NCBI RefSeq assembly: GCF_015709455.1
Contig: NZ_JADNQW010000005.1
Span: forward strand, 4,050,001-4,114,000
Reading direction: 5' to 3'
Source of the DNA: Methylosinus sp. H3A
GTDB lineage: Bacteria; Pseudomonadota; Alphaproteobacteria; Rhizobiales; Beijerinckiaceae
Length of the DNA stretch: 64,000 bases
Part shown: one piece after another, positions 24,309 to 33,431 of the stretch
How the letters are laid out: each line of letters opens with the position of its first letter
Position numbering within the stretch: the stretch's first letter is position 1
The notes under the pieces: model-generated
Seen by the model: the letters and a program-made list of their open reading frames with translations, nothing else
What the model was told of the DNA's origin: nothing
Database searches by the model: none
Translations under genes and position numbers: made by a program

Positions 24309-27300
24309 GCCTCACAGCGACGGCGATCGCGCGTCCGGTCGCGACGAGCCTGTTGATGCTCGGCGTCGTGCTCGCGGGCGTCTCCGCCTTTTTCCTGCTG
24401 CCGACGGCGCCCGTCCCCAATATCGATTTTCCGGTGATCTCCGTCTCCGCCTCCATGCCCGGCGCGAGCCCCGAGACGATGGCCGCCTCTGTGGCGACGC
24501 CGCTCGAGAAAAAGCTCGGGCAGATCGCCGGCGTGACCGAGATGACCTCGTCGAGCTCGCTCGGCTCGACGCGCATCTCGCTGCAATTCGATCTCGACCG
24601 CAACATAGACGGCGCGCAGCGCGACATACAGGCGGCGATCGCCGCCGCACGCGCCGATCTGCCAGCGGCGCTGCGCAATAATCCGACCTTCCGCACCTCC
24701 AATCCTTCGGAAGTGCCGGTGGCGATCATCGCGCTCTTCTCGGAGCGGATGAGCTCCGGCCAGCTCTACGAAATCGCCGCCAATGTGCTGCAGCAGAAAT
24801 TCGCACAGCTCGACGGCGTCGGCCAGGTCGGCGTCGGCGGCTCCTCGCTCCCGGCCGTGCGGGTGGAGCTCAATCCGCCGGCGCTGTTCGAGCACGGCGT
24901 CTCGCTGGAGGATGTGCGCGCGGCGCTCGCCTCCGCCAATTACAACAGCCCCAAAGGCGCGATCGACGTGGGCGACAGCCGCCTGACGCTCTACGCCAAC
25001 GACCAGTCGCGGCGGGCCGCCGATTATGAAGGCCTTGTCGTCGCCTATCGCAATGGCGCGACAGTCCGGCTGCGCGACATCGCCTCCGTCGTCGATTCGG
25101 TGGAGGATCTGCGCAATTTCGGCATGAGCAGCGGCCGCACCGCCGTGCAGGTGCAGATATTCCGCCAACCGGGCGCGAATTTCGTCGAAGTGCTCGATCG
25201 CATCGTAGGGCTGATGCAGCCGCTCGCCGCGGCGCTGCCGGCCGATGTCGAAATGCGCCTCGTGCAGGACCGCACGCTGACGATCCGCGCCTCGTTGCAC
25301 GAGATCGGCCTCACGCTCATCGTCACGATATTTCTCGCGATCTTCATCGTCTATCTGTCGCTGAAGGATGCGCGAGCGACCATCGCGCCGAGCGTCTGCG
25401 TGCCGGTCTCGCTCATCGGCGCCTTCGGCGCCATGTATCTCCTCGACTACAGCCTCAATAATCTATCGCTGATGGCGCTCACCATCGCCACCGGATTCAT
25501 CGTCGACGACGCCATCGTCGTGGTCGAGAATGTCATGCGTCGCATAGAGGCGGGCGAGGCGGCGCGCGCGGCGGCGATCGACGGCGCGCGCGAAGTGGCG
25601 CCGACGCTCGTCTCGATGAGCCTTTCGCTGCTCGCCGTCTTCCTGCCCATTCTGTTCATGGGCGGAATCGTCGGCCGGCTGATGCGCGAATTCGCCGTGA
25701 CGCTGTCCGTCGCGATCCTCGTCTCGCTCGCGCTCTCGGTGACGGCGACGCCTATGCTGTGCTCGCGCGTCCTGCGCGATCATTGCGGTCCGCCGCGCTT
25801 CTTCCTGCTGCGCTGGAGCGAGCGCGGCTTTGCGGCGCTGCATGGCTTCTATGTCCGCACGCTGGACGTCGCGCTGCATTTTCCGCGCGTCACGCTCGGC
25901 GTGCTGCTCGCGACCATGGCGCTCAATTTCTACCTGTTCGATTGCGTGCCCAAGGGCTTCTTCCCGATTCAGGATTCGGGGCGCATGCGCGGCTATATCG
26001 TCGCGGATCAGAGCGTCTCCTTCCCAGTGATGAAGGAAAAGCTCCAGCAATTCGTCGCCATTCTCTCCGCGGATCCGGGCATTTCCTCGGCGACGGGCAG
26101 CATAGGCGGCGGCTTCAGCCCCGGCGGCGCGATCAATGTCGCCGAGCTGCTCGTGACCTTGAAGCCGCTCGCCGAGCGCAAGGCCTCGGCCGATGCGATC
26201 ATGGCGCGGCTGCGGCCGAAATTGGCGCGCGTCAGCGGCGCGAACATGTTCCTGCAATCCTCGCAGGACATTCGCATGGGCGGGCGGCCGAGCAACGCAA
26301 TGTTCCAATATACGCTGCTCGCGGACGATCTCGAGGATTTGCGTCTCTATGCGCCGCGCATCGTCGACATTCTGCGCCGCGGCGGCGCGCTGCTCGACGT
26401 GAGCTCGGATCAGCAGGACAAGGGCCTGCGCAGCGATGTCGTCATCGACCGCGTGAAAGCCTCCCGCCTCGGCCTCACCACCAGCGCGGTCGACAATACG
26501 CTCTATGACGCCTTCGGACAGCGGCAGGTGTCGACGATCTATGAGCCGCTCAACCAATATCATGTGGTGATGGAGGCGGCGCCGAAATATCGCGACACGC
26601 TCGCCGCGCTCGATAATCTCTACATCGGCGCCAATCCGCGCGTGGCGAGCCGCGTCTTTTCCGCGCGCGATCTCGGCAGTCCGGGCAGCGCGGTCAACAC
26701 CGCCGCCCAGCCCATGATTCCGGTCTCGTCCTTCGCGAAATTCACCGAGGGCGTGACGCCCTTGCAGGTCAATCACCAAGGCCATTTTGCGGCGATCACC
26801 ATCTCCTTCAATCTGGCGGACGGAAAATCGCTGCGCGACGCCGCCGAAGCGATAAAGGACGCGATGGCGAAGGCCGGCGCGCCGGCGACGCTGCAAGGCG
26901 TCTTCGCCGGAACCGCCGCCGGCTATCAGGAAGCGCTCGCCAATCAGCCGATCATGATCGCCGCCGCTCTGGCCGCGGTCTATATCGTTCTCGGCATTCT
27001 CTATGAGAGCTTCCTGCATCCGCTGACGATTCTCTCGACTTTGCCATCGGCCGGCGTCGGAGCCTTTCTCGCTCTGCTCGGATGCGGAACGGAGCTCAGC
27101 ATCATCGCCATGATCGGCGTGCTGCTGCTGATCGGCGTCGTGAAGAAGAACGCCATCATACTCGTCGATTTCGCGCTCGACGCATCGCGTCGGCGCGGCC
27201 TGTCGTCGAAGGAGGCGATCCGCGAGGCCTGCGTCGCGCGCTTCCGCCCCATTCTCATCACCACGCTCGTCGCGCTGTTCGGCGCGCTGCCGCTGGCGCT

Positions 27301-27502
27301 CGGCGCCGGAGAAGGCGCGGAGATGCGCCGTCCGCTCGGCATCGCCATCGTCGGCGGCCTGCTGGTGAGCCAGATTTTGACGCTCTATACGACGCCGGTC
27401 GTGTTTCTCTATATAGACGCGCTGCGGTCGCGCATGGGTTCCGCTCGCCTCGCGCTCGGCCGACGAAAGCCGGCGGGAGCGCGAGCCCCGGCGATGCGCT
27501 GA
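24305..27502 (+). CDS. mdtC: RND multidrug efflux permease, MdtC-type
   Basis: A 1065-residue second RND subunit, paralogous to mdtB. It shows [30 protein letters not shown], the proton-relay motif [21 protein letters not shown] and the [16 protein letters not shown] helix near the end ([18 protein letters not shown]). An insertion around 775-795 ([16 protein letters not shown]) is absent from mdtB. The start lies within the ATGA overlap with mdtB. The C terminus is basic. It ends 13 bases before the convergent TauE-type gene, where I see no obvious terminator. Confidence 0.94.
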   Translation: MSLTATAIARPVATSLLMLGVVLAGVSAFFLLPTAPVPNIDFPVISVSASMPGASPETMAASVATPLEKKLGQIAGVTEMTSSSSLGSTRISLQFDLDRNIDGAQRDIQAAIAAARADLPAALRNNPTFRTSNPSEVPVAIIALFSERMSSGQLYEIAANVLQQKFAQLDGVGQVGVGGSSLPAVRVELNPPALFEHGVSLEDVRAALASANYNSPKGAIDVGDSRLTLYANDQSRRAADYEGLVVAYRNGATVRLRDIASVVDSVEDLRNFGMSSGRTAVQVQIFRQPGANFVEVLDRIVGLMQPLAAALPADVEMRLVQDRTLTIRASLHEIGLTLIVTIFLAIFIVYLSLKDARATIAPSVCVPVSLIGAFGAMYLLDYSLNNLSLMALTIATGFIVDDAIVVVENVMRRIEAGEAARAAAIDGAREVAPTLVSMSLSLLAVFLPILFMGGIVGRLMREFAVTLSVAILVSLALSVTATPMLCSRVLRDHCGPPRFFLLRWSERGFAALHGFYVRTLDVALHFPRVTLGVLLATMALNFYLFDCVPKGFFPIQDSGRMRGYIVADQSVSFPVMKEKLQQFVAILSADPGISSATGSIGGGFSPGGAINVAELLVTLKPLAERKASADAIMARLRPKLARVSGANMFLQSSQDIRMGGRPSNAMFQYTLLADDLEDLRLYAPRIVDILRRGGALLDVSSDQQDKGLRSDVVIDRVKASRLGLTTSAVDNTLYDAFGQRQVSTIYEPLNQYHVVMEAAPKYRDTLAALDNLYIGANPRVASRVFSARDLGSPGSAVNTAAQPMIPVSSFAKFTEGVTPLQVNHQGHFAAITISFNLADGKSLRDAAEAIKDAMAKAGAPATLQGVFAGTAAGYQEALANQPIMIAAALAAVYIVLGILYESFLHPLTILSTLPSAGVGAFLALLGCGTELSIIAMIGVLLLIGVVKKNAIILVDFALDASRRRGLSSKEAIREACVARFRPILITTLVALFGALPLALGAGEGAEMRRPLGIAIVGGLLVSQILTLYTTPVVFLYIDALRSRMGSARLALGRRKPAGARAPAMR

Positions 27503-27515
27503 GCAGGCTTCTGCG

Positions 27516-28301
27516 CTATTTCGTAAGCAGCTGCGAATTGAACAGCGTATAGGCGGCGACGGCGAAGACGACGATCGCGAAAGCGATGGCGAGCTGGCCG
27601 GTCTTCTGCGACAGGCGCCGCGCCAATACGGTGCCCATCAAAGTCCCCGCGGCGCCGCTGCCGATGACGATGAAGGCGAGCAGCCAATCGATGAGGCCGG
27701 AGACCGCATAGGTCACCGCCGTCGTCAGGCCGAAGACGGTGACCGCGACCAGCGACGTGCCGACGGCGTTGATCATCGGCATTCCCGTCGAGCCGACGAG
27801 TCCAGGCACGACGAGCACGCCGCCGCCTATGCCGAAAAAGCCCGAGAATAATCCCGTGACGAGTCCGAAGGAGGCGACGCGCGGCGCCCGCTCCAATGTG
27901 CATTCGACGGCGGCGTCGCCGGCCGCGCCGCGTCCGCGCAGCATCATCACGCCGGTCCCGATCATCGCCAGAGCAAAGAGAAACAACAGGCGCTGCCCAT
28001 CGAAATTCTTGCCGATCGTCGAGCCGACCACGGCGCCGAGCATTCCCGCTGCGGCGTAAATGCCGCCGCAGCGCCATTTCACCGAGCCGGTGCGCGCATG
28101 GTTCCACAGGCTGAAGGCCGCGTTGACGGCGACTGCGAAAGCGCTGGTGCCGATCGCTACATGCGGATCCTTCACGCCGACGACATAGACCAGCAGCGGC
28201 ACGGCGAGTACCGAGCCGCCGCCGCCGATGAGGCCTAGCGTGAATCCGATCGCCGCGCCGCAGCCGGTGCCGATCAGATATTGAACGAGCTCGAGATGCA
28301 C
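27516..28301 (-). CDS. TauE/SafE (TSUP) family sulfite/sulfur-anion exporter
   Basis: A 261-residue membrane protein with about eight helices. The two family repeats start with FTLGLIGGGGSVLAVPLLVYVVG and LFSGFFGIGGGVLVVPGLVG. Members move sulfite, sulfoacetate, taurine and related anions. Its start lies 10 bases after the stop of the sulfide:quinone oxidoreductase-like gene, so it should be the last gene of the sulfide module. Export of sulfite made by persulfide oxidation is the sensible role; this is an inference from context. Confidence 0.9.
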   Translation of the reverse strand: MHLELVQYLIGTGCGAAIGFTLGLIGGGGSVLAVPLLVYVVGVKDPHVAIGTSAFAVAVNAAFSLWNHARTGSVKWRCGGIYAAAGMLGAVVGSTIGKNFDGQRLLFLFALAMIGTGVMMLRGRGAAGDAAVECTLERAPRVASFGLVTGLFSGFFGIGGGVLVVPGLVGSTGMPMINAVGTSLVAVTVFGLTTAVTYAVSGLIDWLLAFIVIGSGAAGTLMGTVLARRLSQKTGQLAIAFAIVVFAVAAYTLFNSQLLTK

Positions 28302-28311
28302 CTTGCCCTCG

Positions 28312-30006
28312 TCATTCTGCGGGCTGCTGCTCGCATTTTTCGATCATATGCGGCTTGCACAGCCATTCCTGGCCTTTGAGCATCGCGCGCCAATAGATCG
28401 GCGGCAGCAGACGCTCCTTGAGGAACCAGGCGGCGCGCGACGGCCGCGCGCCATCGATCAGCCATTTGGGGAAGCTCGGCAGCAGCCTGCCGCCATAGCC
28501 GAATTCGGCGAGCACGATCTTGCCGCGCTCCACGGTGAGCGGACAGGAGCCATAGCCGTCATAGCCGACATGCGGCGCCTTGCCGTCGAGCACGGAGAGC
28601 ACATTGATGGCGACGACAGGCGCCTGCTTGCGCGCAGCGGCGGCCGTCTTGGCGTTGGTCGTGGCGATCGCATCGCCGAGCGCGAAGACATTGGCGTAAC
28701 GCGTGTGACGCAAGGTTTCCGGATCAACGGCGATGAAGCCGGTCTCGGCGGCGAGCGGACTTTTCGCGACGAAATCCGGCGCGCGCTGCGGCGGCACGGC
28801 GTGCAGCATGGCGAAATCGCGCTGGACGCGCGTAACGACGCCGTCCGGCCCTTTCTGCTCGAAGGTTGCGATTTTCGCGGGGCCGTCGACAGCGACGAGC
28901 TTGGACTCGAGGCGCAGCTCTATGGCATAGAGCTTCACATATTCCATCAGCGCCGGCACATAGGCGGGCACGCCGAACAGCACGGCGCCGGCGTTGTGGA
29001 ACTCGACCTCTATGTTCGCGAGCGCGCCGGCGCGCCGCCATGCGTCGCAGGAGAGATACATGGCCTTTTGCGGCGCGCCCGCGCATTTGATCGGAATGGG
29101 CGGCTGCGTGAACAGCGCGCGGCCGCCGCGCAGAGTCTGCGCGAGGAAATGCGTGTAGGGCGCGAGATCGGCGCGATAATTGGAGGTGACGCCATTCTTG
29201 CCGAGCGTCTCGACGAGGCCCGGAATCGCGTCCCAATCGAGCTTTATGCCCGGCGAGGCGACGAGCGCGCGATAGCGCAGCCGCGAGCCATCGTCGAGAA
29301 CGACCTCATCGGATTCGGGCGCGAATTCGGCGACGGATTTCTTGATCCAGACGGCCTTGTCCGGAATGACCGACGCCATGGGACGCTTCGTCACTTCCGG
29401 CTCGAACACGCCGGCGCCGACGAGGGTGAAGCCGGGCTGATAATAGTGAAATTCGGCCGGCTCGACGATGGCGATGGAGAGCGACGGCCGACGCTTCAAC
29501 AGGCTCGCCGCCGCAGCGACGCCGCCGCTGCCGCCGCCGACGATGACGACATCATAGGAGCCCGGACCGCGATCTCCGGCCGGCGCGCCGCCGCGCGCGA
29601 CGATGCGCGCTTTCCACGGCTCGAGATCGACGGCGGCCTCTTTCGCGGCGGCAAGAACCGTCTCGGCGCCGAGCGGCAAGGCCTGAGCGAGCGCCCAGAG
29701 CGCGCTCGCGCGGCGGCCGGTCTTGCAATAGCCGAGCGTAGGGCCGCCCGCGGTCGCGAGAGCTGCCGCGAAATCGGCGACGGCGACGTCGTCTATATTG
29801 GACGGCGTCACCGGCACGTGCTTCGCCGCGACGCCGTGCTTCGCAGCCCATTCGGCGACGTCGCGAAAATTCGGCTGGCCTTGCTCTTCATCGTCGGGAC
29901 GACAGTCGATGACGAGACGAAACCCCTCGCGCGCGGCGCGCTCGACATCGACCTCGGTAATCTGCGGCGACGCGGAGAAAGCGGACGATAATTTCGTGAA
30001 GCTCAT
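28312..30006 (-). CDS. sqr: Sulfide:quinone oxidoreductase (type II-like) with N-terminal DUF442 domain
   Basis: A 564-residue fusion. Residues 1-140 form a DUF442/tyrosine-phosphatase-like or sulfurtransferase domain with the motif CKTGRR (Cys94, Arg99). From about 150 comes an FAD oxidoreductase starting YDVVIVGGGSGG. The redox cysteines of human-type SQR are matched: Cys308 in PIKCAGAPQK and Cys488 in YDGYGSCPL. FALGDAIAT is the second FAD contact. A C-terminal amphipathic tail (WFLKERLLPPIYWRAMLKG) would bind the membrane. Expected reaction is sulfide oxidation to persulfide with electrons to quinone. The N-terminal domain may handle persulfide. AGGAAC precedes the ATG, and the TauE gene follows. 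Confidence 0.88.
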   Translation of the reverse strand: MSFTKLSSAFSASPQITEVDVERAAREGFRLVIDCRPDDEEQGQPNFRDVAEWAAKHGVAAKHVPVTPSNIDDVAVADFAAALATAGGPTLGYCKTGRRASALWALAQALPLGAETVLAAAKEAAVDLEPWKARIVARGGAPAGDRGPGSYDVVIVGGGSGGVAAAASLLKRRPSLSIAIVEPAEFHYYQPGFTLVGAGVFEPEVTKRPMASVIPDKAVWIKKSVAEFAPESDEVVLDDGSRLRYRALVASPGIKLDWDAIPGLVETLGKNGVTSNYRADLAPYTHFLAQTLRGGRALFTQPPIPIKCAGAPQKAMYLSCDAWRRAGALANIEVEFHNAGAVLFGVPAYVPALMEYVKLYAIELRLESKLVAVDGPAKIATFEQKGPDGVVTRVQRDFAMLHAVPPQRAPDFVAKSPLAAETGFIAVDPETLRHTRYANVFALGDAIATTNAKTAAAARKQAPVVAINVLSVLDGKAPHVGYDGYGSCPLTVERGKIVLAEFGYGGRLLPSFPKWLIDGARPSRAAWFLKERLLPPIYWRAMLKGQEWLCKPHMIEKCEQQPAE

Positions 30007-30135
30007 GACGGATCGTTCCTCGTTTTTCTCGCGGCGTTTGGCGCGGAAGTCGATCGATGATCCTCGCGCTCATGCCGAGAGGTCGCGAAGAGTCTGTCTT
30101 GAAAGCGCGCGGGCGAGCTCCTGAAGGCGCATGAC

Positions 30136-30180
30136 GCTTCCCTCATCCTTCGAGGCGGGCCCTCCCAGGATGAGGGAAGC
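30136..30180. repeat. Interspersed palindrome, 14-bp perfect arms
   Basis: Arms GCTTCCCTCATCCT and AGGATGAGGGAAGC enclose a 17-base loop, between the permease gene at 30211 and sqr. The CCTCATCC...GGATGAGG core is like intergenic palindromes common in Bradyrhizobium-type genomes. It may attenuate transcription or stabilise the mRNA of the upstream part of the sulfide operon. Confidence 0.7.
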
Positions 30181-30210
30181 TTCGGCCAGCCGTCCTGGAG
30201 CCGGCCGCAA

Positions 30211-30888
30211 TCAGCCGCGCTTGCAGGTCGAAACGCCCAAGAGACGGTAAGCCGGGCAGAAGGAGAAGAAGCTGGTGACGAGCGCGACGAGCGCCACGAC
30301 GCCGAGCGCGATGGCGAGCCCGCCGGAGAGCGCGCCGAGCCAATAGGCGACGGCGATGACGAGGACGACGGCGAGACGGACGATGCGGTCTAAGGTTCCG
30401 ACATTGCTGGTCATGACTCGGCCCTTCTGCTCAAGCGTTTCATTGGTCGTTCGAAAGACGGATTTCAGATTTCGCCGCGTGGCGTAGCGCTGCAGAACCA
30501 TTCCGAGCGCCATCGCCGCGACGAAAGGCGCGGCCTCGAGAGGCGCGATGGCGAGATCGGCGAGCGCTGGACCCGGACACAGACCGGCGACGCCCCATCC
30601 GAGGCCGAAGATCGCCGCGCCCGTGACGAGGCGCGCGTCGATCGGCGAGGTCGGCGGCAGATCGAAGCTCTCGGCCGCGAGCGGTCGCTCCAGCCGTCGC
30701 GCGACGCGCCAGGCGACTGCCATGGGCGCGAGCGCGCCGATCATCACGAAAGCGAGCGTCGGATCGAAAGCGCCGAACACGTCCAGAAAGCCGCGCACGC
30801 GCGCCGGGTTCGCCATTCCGGAGACGGCGAAGCCGAGTCCGAACAACGCTCCGCAGAGGAGGCCGAGGAGTGTGGGGCGGATCACCAT
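30211..30888 (-). CDS. YeeE/YedE-type (DUF6691) permease half fused to a DUF2892 domain
   Basis: A 225-residue membrane protein. Residues 1-140 are a DUF6691/YeeE-like permease half with GLGFAVSGMANPARVRGFLDVFG and GLGWGVAGLCPGPA, whose cysteine belongs to the sulfur-transport motif. After a linker of about 18 residues, the last 67 residues (from MTSNVGTLDRIVR) form a DUF2892 domain ending in FFSFCPAYRLLG, usually a separate small protein. An internal ATG at 30414 with AAGGG upstream could also yield the DUF2892 part alone. It overlaps the upstream permease half by seven bases. Likely role: uptake or handling of thiosulfate or another sulfane-sulfur compound. Confidence 0.85.
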   Translation of the reverse strand: MVIRPTLLGLLCGALFGLGFAVSGMANPARVRGFLDVFGAFDPTLAFVMIGALAPMAVAWRVARRLERPLAAESFDLPPTSPIDARLVTGAAIFGLGWGVAGLCPGPALADLAIAPLEAAPFVAAMALGMVLQRYATRRNLKSVFRTTNETLEQKGRVMTSNVGTLDRIVRLAVVLVIAVAYWLGALSGGLAIALGVVALVALVTSFFSFCPAYRLLGVSTCKRG

Positions 30889-31313
30889 GCGAGCCCCATG
30901 GCGTTTATCGTCGCGACCGTCGCCGCCGCGACGCTCATGAAGACCGCCGTCGCGACGAGCGAGCGTTTCGAGAAGCGCGAGAGGCCGCAGACGCCATGGC
31001 CGCTGGTGCAGCCGGAGCCGAGCCGCGCGCCATAGCCGACGAGCAGGCCGCCGAGAAGCAGCGCCGCCATCGGCGGAAAGCGCGTCTCGACCGGCCCCGC
31101 CAGCGCCGCGGCGACAGCCGCGCCGAGCGGCAAAGCGAGGATGAAGCCGGCTGCGAGCCCATCCGGCCCGCAGGCCTTGGTCACGCCGATCACGCGGGCG
31201 AAGAGGCCGCTGACGCCGGCGATGCGTCCCGCGCCGAGCAGCATGATCGAGGCGCTCGCGCCGATCATCGACCCGCCGGCGAGGCCATGCGCCATGGAGT
31301 CCGCGAGCGTCAT
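30882..31313 (-). CDS. YeeE/YedE-type sulfur permease half
   Basis: A 143-residue membrane protein with four hydrophobic segments and the family motif GSGCTSGHGVCGLSR, whose cysteines handle thiosulfate sulfur in characterised YeeE. Pairs with the DUF6691 half encoded next; such split permeases are typical of BigR-type sulfide operons. The start ATG shares one base with the stop of the persulfide dioxygenase gene, and the stop overlaps the next start by seven bases, so the three are translationally linked. No long periplasmic domain is present. Confidence 0.88.
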   Translation of the reverse strand: MTLADSMAHGLAGGSMIGASASIMLLGAGRIAGVSGLFARVIGVTKACGPDGLAAGFILALPLGAAVAAALAGPVETRFPPMAALLLGGLLVGYGARLGSGCTSGHGVCGLSRFSKRSLVATAVFMSVAAATVATINAMGLAW

Positions 31314-32233
31314 CAGAAGACGTCCAGCGGGAGCTTCAGATAGCGCGCGCCATTGTCCTCGGGCGGCGGCAGGCGTCCGCCGCGCACATTCACCTGCACG
31401 GAGGGGAGGATCAGATGTGGCAGATCCAGCGTCGCGTCGCGATGCCTGCGCATCTCGACGAACTCCTCCTCGCCGACGCCGTCATGCACATGGACATTGC
31501 CGCTGCGCTCCGCGCCGATCGTCGTCTCCCAGGCGTAGACGTCCCGCTTCGGCGCTTTGTAATCGTGGCAGAGGAAGAGCCGCGTCGCCTCTGGCAGCGC
31601 CATCAGCCGGCGGATGGAGCGATAGAGCGCGCGTGCGTCGCCGCCGGGGAAATCGGCGCGCGCCGTGCCATAATCGGGCATGAACAGAGTGTCGCCGACA
31701 AAGGCCGCGTCGCCGATCACATAAGCGAGATCGGCCGGCGTATGGCCGGGCACATGCAGCGCGATCGCCGGAATCTCGCCGATCGCGAAAGTTTCGCCAT
31801 CGTCGAACAGATGATCGAATTGCGAGCCGTCGCGGGCGAACTCCGTCCCGAAGTTGAAGACCTTGCCGAAGACGTTCTGAACCGTGGTGATCTCTCGGCC
31901 GATGGCCAGCTTGCCGCCGAGCTTAGTCTGGAGATAGGGCGCGGCCGAGAGATGATCGGCATGGGCGTGGGTTTCCAGCAGCCAGTCGATCGTCAAACTT
32001 TCATGTTTCACGTAATCGACAATCTCATCCGCGCCACGGGTCGAGGTGCGGCCGGAGGCGGCGTCGAAATTCAGCACGCTGTCGACGATCGCGCCGCGAA
32101 GCGTCGCAGGATCATAGACGACATGGGTAGCGGTGAATGTGGGCTCGTCGAAGAAGGTATGAACCTGGGCCGGCGGTCGTTTGGCGACGGCGAGGATCTG
32201 CTCCCTGGCGCGCTCCAGCGCTGCATCTGTCAT
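31313..32233 (-). CDS. Persulfide dioxygenase (ETHE1/Blh-like MBL-fold)
   Basis: A 306-residue metallo-beta-lactamase-fold protein of the ETHE1/Blh group, non-heme iron enzymes that oxidise glutathione persulfide to sulfite. The metal motif THAHADHL gives His89, His91, Asp93 and His94; His164 (PGHTPADL) and Asp181 (VGDTLF) complete the site, and the GTARADFPGGDA stretch matches the persulfide-dioxygenase signature region. I start at ATG 32233, which has GAGG upstream, not at 32245. It is the first gene of the sulfide operon and lies just downstream of the inverted-repeat operator candidate. Its product would be the sulfite that the TauE-type protein could export. Confidence 0.88.
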   Translation of the reverse strand: MTDAALERAREQILAVAKRPPAQVHTFFDEPTFTATHVVYDPATLRGAIVDSVLNFDAASGRTSTRGADEIVDYVKHESLTIDWLLETHAHADHLSAAPYLQTKLGGKLAIGREITTVQNVFGKVFNFGTEFARDGSQFDHLFDDGETFAIGEIPAIALHVPGHTPADLAYVIGDAAFVGDTLFMPDYGTARADFPGGDARALYRSIRRLMALPEATRLFLCHDYKAPKRDVYAWETTIGAERSGNVHVHDGVGEEEFVEMRRHRDATLDLPHLILPSVQVNVRGGRLPPPEDNGARYLKLPLDVF

Positions 32234-32256
32234 GGGCGACCTCATTTATTTTCATA

Positions 32257-32275
32257 ATTACATAATCTATGTAAT
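32257..32275. promoter_or_regulatory. Operator candidate between the divergent arms of the sulfide module
   Basis: A perfect inverted repeat, ATTACATA-ATC-TATGTAAT, in an AT-rich gap between the persulfide dioxygenase and peroxiredoxin genes. On the minus strand it lies across a possible promoter, TTGTCT - 17 bases - TATGTA. Size and symmetry fit an ArsR/BigR dimer site, and the ArsR-family gene two ORFs away is the obvious candidate binder. Confidence 0.7.
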
Positions 32276-32313
32276 CGTATAAGACAATTGTGTCAAGCAG
32301 CGAATGAGTGCAG

Positions 32314-32976
32314 ATGGAAGCCATGGAAAAAGAACCGATTCAGGCTCCGGCGGCGGGCGCACGGGCGCTGCGCCTCGGCGATGTCGCGCCCGTCTTTCAG
32401 GCGCGTTCGACAATGGGAGACGTGCGGCTCGATCAGTTCCGCGGACGCTGGCTGATCTTCTTTTCGCATCCGGCGGATTTCACGCCGGTCTGCACCAGCG
32501 AATTCGTCGCCCTCGCCCGCGCCGCGCCGCGTTTCGAGGCGATCGGCTGCGCCCTGCTCGGGCTTTCGGTGGACAGCCTCTATTCCCACCTCGCCTGGGT
32601 GCGGGCGATCAGGGATTTGTTCGGCGTCACCATCCCCTTCCCCATCGTCGAGGATCCGACGATGACGATCGGCCGCGCCTATGGAATGTTGGACGAGACC
32701 GCCCGAGATTCCTCTGCGATGCGCGCCACCTATTACATCGACCCGCAAGGCGTGGTGCGGGCGCTCACCTGGTATCCGCTGACGGTCGGGCGTTCGGTGG
32801 AGGAGATGCTGCGTCTCGCGACCGCATTGCAGAAGGCCGCCTCCGGCGAGGTGATGACGCCGGAGGGCTGGACGCCGGGCGCCGATCTGCTGCTGCCGCC
32901 GACGAGCGCCGCGGCCGATGCGCTCGCGCCCGGCGCGACCGACAGCTGGTTCTATAGGGTCTGCAAGGACAAATGA
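32314..32976 (+). CDS. Peroxiredoxin (Prx6/1-Cys-like)
   Basis: A 220-residue peroxiredoxin of the AhpC/Prx6 group. The peroxidatic cysteine lies in HPADFTPVCTSEF, and the long C-terminal arm with SWFYRVCKDK is typical of the Prx6 subgroup. It reduces peroxides and, in this setting, possibly protein or low-molecular-weight persulfides. Candidate starts are GTG 32308, ATG 32314 and ATG 32323, and none has a strong ribosome site; I chose 32314. The stop overlaps the ArsR-family gene start as ATGA, so the two form an operon divergent from the sulfide genes. Confidence 0.88.
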   Translation: MEAMEKEPIQAPAAGARALRLGDVAPVFQARSTMGDVRLDQFRGRWLIFFSHPADFTPVCTSEFVALARAAPRFEAIGCALLGLSVDSLYSHLAWVRAIRDLFGVTIPFPIVEDPTMTIGRAYGMLDETARDSSAMRATYYIDPQGVVRALTWYPLTVGRSVEEMLRLATALQKAASGEVMTPEGWTPGADLLLPPTSAAADALAPGATDSWFYRVCKDK

Positions 32977-33371
32977 CCGCCATCTACGAATCGCGCGAGC
33001 GCGCCGCCGAGGCCGCCGAAAGGCTGAAGATTTTCGCGCAGCCGCAGCGGCTGATGATCCTCTCCTATCTGCTCGCCGGCGAGCATACGGTCGGCGAGAT
33101 AGAGGCCGCGACTTCGATCGGCCAGCCGGCGCTGAGCCAGCAGCTCGCGGAGCTGCGCCGCGCCGAGCTGGTCGAGACGCGCCGCGCCGCCAAGCAGGTC
33201 TATTACCGCCTCGCCGACGCCCGCGTGACGCTCTGCGTCAAATGCGTGGAGGCGATCTTCGAAGGCGCCGCCGATCCGCAGGGCGCGCTCGCCGAAGCGC
33301 TGCGCGCGCCGCAGGCCGAGCGCGAGGCGCCGGGCAAGGCGGGCGCGGCCGCTTTCGCCAAGATCGTCTAG
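32973..33371 (+). CDS. ArsR-family transcriptional regulator (BigR/YgaV-like)
   Basis: A 132-residue winged-helix repressor. The DNA-recognition region TVGEIEAATSIGQPALSQQLAELRRAELV closely follows BigR/SqrR-type sensors of sulfide and persulfide. These sense through two distant cysteines; here the first site is Ser31 (RLMILSYL), and the only cysteines are Cys88 and Cys91 in a CVKC motif near the last helix. So sensing may use a local CxxC pair or a metal. An Ala-rich tail of about 30 residues follows. It is coupled to the peroxiredoxin gene by an ATGA overlap. The palindrome at 32257-32275 is its likely operator. Confidence 0.88.
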   Translation: MTAIYESRERAAEAAERLKIFAQPQRLMILSYLLAGEHTVGEIEAATSIGQPALSQQLAELRRAELVETRRAAKQVYYRLADARVTLCVKCVEAIFEGAADPQGALAEALRAPQAEREAPGKAGAAAFAKIV

Positions 33372-33431
33372 CGGGGGCCGAGGCGTCACGCTCCTCGCGT
33401 CCCACCCGCCTTCCATGATATTTGTGAGACC

